NCBI GenBank assembly: GCA_047974765.1
Contig: JBKECP010000020.1
Span: 62,001-126,000, forward strand
DNA length: 64,000 nt
Source: JBKECP01 sp047974765
Lineage (GTDB): Bacteria; Pseudomonadota; Gammaproteobacteria; Pseudomonadales; Halieaceae
Reading direction: 5' to 3'
Part shown: piece by piece, positions 61,687 through 64,000 of the stretch
Layout of the letters: every line of letters starts with the position of its first letter
Numbering within the stretch: the stretch's first letter is position 1
The notes under the pieces: model-generated
The model's database searches: none
What the model was told of the DNA's origin: nothing
Seen by the model: only the letters and a program-made list of their open reading frames with translations
Translations under genes and position numbers: made by a program

Positions 61687-64000
61687 CCGCCTCGGCTTTT
61701 TTCTGCCAGTAAAAAGGGGCCAGCTTCGCATCGCCGGTGTACTGTTCTGACAAATTGTCAGCAGTGTAAATGCGACCATTGAGAATAATATGGCTGATAT
61801 GATCGCTGTTTCGGATATCTTCCAGCGGGTTGTCGTTGAGCACGACAAGATCTGCCAGTTTGCCTGCTTCCAGTGAGCCTACGTCCTCACTCATACCCAT
61901 ATAAACAGCGGGATTGATAGTGGCCGCCGCCAGTGCTTCCATCGTTGTAAAACCACCGCGTACAAAGCTCCACATTTCCCAGTGGGAGGCCAGGCCTTCG
62001 CGCTGACCATGACCGCCAATATTGACCATCACACCTTCCTTTAACAGCAGTCTGGCAGCGGCAGCGGCATCGTCATCACGGTAGTCCGCCTCGGGTGCCA
62101 TCGGGCGGCGTACAGCACGTGGTTGTAATACTGATGGCGGTACAAAGTTGGCCAGGATTGGGTGCTTCCACACGTCGGTATCCTGATAGTAGTAATCCTC
62201 GGAGGTCAGGCCACCAAATGTTACCACCAGTGTTGGTGTATAACCGGCATCAGACGCACGCCAGAACTGAAGTACATCATCATACAAAGGCATAACCGGT
62301 ATATTGTGTTCAATACCGCTTATGCCATCACCTACCAGACTCATATCCAGTTGATAGAGGGAGCCACCTTCAGCAACAGACATCAAGCCTTCCTGGCGGG
62401 CAGCTTCAATAACCTGTTGGCGCTGTTCGCGGCGGGGTTGATTGTAATTTTTCACCGATATTGCTCCCTGTGCCTTCAGGCGACGGACATGAGCAAGGGC
62501 GTCCTCCAGACTGTTCACTGGTGAGAAGTAGGTGGAATGAGCCCCGTAGATAACCTCCGCAGTCGAGAAGATGCGCGGGCCGAGAATCAGTCCGGCATTA
62601 CGATATTCTGCGGCGGCAAAGGCCAGATTGGCTACGCTGGATGGATTGTGTACCGTTGTTACTCCAAGAGCGAGGTGAGCCAGCAGATTCCAGTTTTGTC
62701 TTGGTACAATTTCGCCAAAGCCATAAGGGCCGTGGGCGTGAATATCAACCATGCCGGGCATCAGGGTTTTGCCGCTAAAATCAATGTGCTGATAGGCGGC
62801 TGGAATATTAACAGCCTCACTGTTACCAAGCTGTGTAATCCGGTTGCCGTCAATCAGAACCGTACCCTTGTCGATAACCCGGCGCGTTGTATCCATAGTG
62901 ATAATGCGGGCATTAACAAGGGCGATCTTGCTATCGGGTTTGGCGCTTTTAACTTTGATAGAGAGATTTTTTCCCTGTTCAGGGGGCGTGTAATCCGGTT
63001 TGAAAGCCGTGGCCAGACTGACAGTTTTCAGCTGTGGACCAACTGACCAGCTCAATGCACTGCCATCGCTGTTCCAGTACAGATAAGTGCCGCCGGTTTT
63101 GCTCAACTGAACACTTGGAAAAGCTGTCTGGGCCGCATCCAGTATTACGGGTTTACCGCTGGGCAAAATATTACTGACATACATCTGATGGGCTATTTCA
63201 TAGGCAACGTGTCTGTCATCTGGTGCCATTTTGATCGCTGTCGCGTGTGTGGCTCGGGCAATTTCACGGATATCGAAGCCGCTGCGTGTCATTGACAACA
63301 GTTTGGTAATAGCAGTGTGGCTGCCACGGCCGGTGGCACTTTCTGTCCGTTCCTGTACATACAGGCGTGAGATATCACTGCCAAAGTGCGGATTCGTACC
63401 ACGTTCACTGACAAAATGTGATTTACCACTGGCAATATCCAGCAGATAAATGCCGGGTTTGACACCCCGGGTAGGGTTTAGCAGTGTGTCGGCCTCGTGT
63501 TTGCGATAGGCCAGCGTTTTGCCGCTGGCGTCGATGGCCAACTCGGTAAACTTGCCGCGCTCCCTGCCCAGTGGGCGTGACTTGCCGCCATTGATACTGA
63601 TCTGGTGGATGGATGACAGTGTCTGGTCATGCCAGCGCAGGAAATAAATACTGGTGCCATCCGGCGCCCATACGGGGGCATAGTCAAAGACCTTGAGATC
63701 ATCGTGCTGGTCGTTGCCAAGCAGCTTCGGGGTGTTGTCACCACGCTGGATGTACAGGCGGCCCAGTGACTCAAATACCACCGCTCTGCCATCGGGAGAG
63801 GGCTGTGCGAAGCGCACCATGCGGGTGGGGAAATGATCGGGTGCTACATCCACTTTAAAGCGTGGTGCAGGATAAATGTCGCGCCGATCCTTCACATGAA
63901 AGGGAATATTGCTCAGCTGGCCACTGTTCACGCTCAGCTTGTGCAGTTTGCCTCCGGCCCAGAATACCAGCTGCTGGCTGTCGGGTGTCCAGTCAAAGTT
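61676..64000 (-). CDS. TolB-like propeller plus amidohydrolase (5' end outside the window)
   Basis: The 3' part (about 774 residues) of a large exported hydrolase. The frame is open past 63931 to the window end (FDWTPDSQQLVFWAGGKLHK), so the start is outside. N-terminal part: WD40/TolB-like propeller repeats (VRFAQPSPDGRAVVFESLGR, YAPVWAPDGTSIYFLRWHDQ). C-terminal part: metal-dependent amidohydrolase with MPGMVDIHAHGPYG (HAH metal site), IEHNIP, HGQREGLASHWEM and GSLEAGKLADLVVLNDNPLE. Members of this architecture are periplasmic; the amide or peptide substrate is unknown. Confidence 0.92.
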   Translation of the reverse strand, partial: NFDWTPDSQQLVFWAGGKLHKLSVNSGQLSNIPFHVKDRRDIYPAPRFKVDVAPDHFPTRMVRFAQPSPDGRAVVFESLGRLYIQRGDNTPKLLGNDQHDDLKVFDYAPVWAPDGTSIYFLRWHDQTLSSIHQISINGGKSRPLGRERGKFTELAIDASGKTLAYRKHEADTLLNPTRGVKPGIYLLDIASGKSHFVSERGTNPHFGSDISRLYVQERTESATGRGSHTAITKLLSMTRSGFDIREIARATHATAIKMAPDDRHVAYEIAHQMYVSNILPSGKPVILDAAQTAFPSVQLSKTGGTYLYWNSDGSALSWSVGPQLKTVSLATAFKPDYTPPEQGKNLSIKVKSAKPDSKIALVNARIITMDTTRRVIDKGTVLIDGNRITQLGNSEAVNIPAAYQHIDFSGKTLMPGMVDIHAHGPYGFGEIVPRQNWNLLAHLALGVTTVHNPSSVANLAFAAAEYRNAGLILGPRIFSTAEVIYGAHSTYFSPVNSLEDALAHVRRLKAQGAISVKNYNQPRREQRQQVIEAARQEGLMSVAEGGSLYQLDMSLVGDGISGIEHNIPVMPLYDDVLQFWRASDAGYTPTLVVTFGGLTSEDYYYQDTDVWKHPILANFVPPSVLQPRAVRRPMAPEADYRDDDAAAAARLLLKEGVMVNIGGHGQREGLASHWEMWSFVRGGFTTMEALAAATINPAVYMGMSEDVGSLEAGKLADLVVLNDNPLEDIRNSDHISHIILNGRIYTADNLSEQYTGDAKLAPFYWQKKAEAAIR

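Noticed and set aside
1..64000. CRISPR arrays, tRNA genes, rRNA genes, prophage genes
   Set aside because: Looked for repeats with regular spacers, cloverleaf-like segments and phage gene runs; none seen by eye.

Overview
The window looks like chromosomal DNA of an aerobic, probably marine gammaproteobacterium with about 50% GC. The gene set (WS/DGAT acyltransferase, OMPLA-type phospholipase, Psp envelope-stress system, KefFC, TonB-dependent receptors, PA0069-type radical SAM protein, arabinose-binding-type AraC regulators) resembles the Spongiibacteraceae/Cellvibrionales. That placement is inferred from gene content and was not computed. No rRNA or tRNA genes, CRISPR arrays, prophage or intact insertion sequences were found. 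Nearly all the DNA is coding.

Layout. 1-3.4 kb: end of an unidentified gene, trpS, then a TonB-dependent receptor. 3.6-8.9 kb: a secreted DUF1800-DUF1501 pair lies between two closely related TonB receptors that also share a conserved leader. 9.7-16.4 kb: phospholipase A, purC plus a TSUP permease, a secreted sulfatase with a DUF442 protein, and an exported M20 amidohydrolase. 16.4-19.3 kb: cytochrome b561 and cytochrome c' converge on a long hairpin, followed by two HupE/UreJ-like membrane proteins. 19.4-27 kb: lipid, aldehyde and glycerol metabolism (acyl-CoA dehydrogenase divergent from an AraC regulator, aldehyde dehydrogenase, glycerol kinase, YbaK, a GabD-like dehydrogenase). 27.1-30.5 kb: a decayed IS110-type transposase fragment, then pspF divergent from pspABC with a sigma-54 promoter candidate and a frameshifted small ORF. 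30.7-38.5 kb: CynX-like transporter, S-formylglutathione hydrolase, a radical SAM protein behind a LexA box, an alpha/beta hydrolase with an SpmAB-type membrane protein, a second AraC regulator and a tandem universal stress protein.

38.5-39.4 kb is a gene-free region with three intrinsic terminators on the same strand and then an exact Pho box in front of ppk. 41.7-46.9 kb: YedI, YjgR, YpfJ and a WS/DGAT with a histone-like basic tail. At 47.3 kb a second near-consensus LexA box precedes a 67-residue membrane protein of unknown function. 47.7-54.9 kb: CorA/ZntB, KefFC, MATE, DUF937, quinone oxidoreductase and DUF1232. 55-58.5 kb: PepSY-DUF2271-DUF4198-flavoreductase cluster, probably for metal reduction or uptake. 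58.6-64 kb: a truncated regulator remnant, a DUF2868/DUF3482 membrane-GTPase pair, and the 3' part of a large propeller-amidohydrolase.

The most interesting signals are regulatory: two SOS boxes, one controlling an undescribed small membrane protein; the putative small-RNA cluster upstream of the Pho-controlled ppk; and the receptor/DUF1800/DUF1501 locus. All functional calls come from reading motifs and family resemblance. No database search was run.
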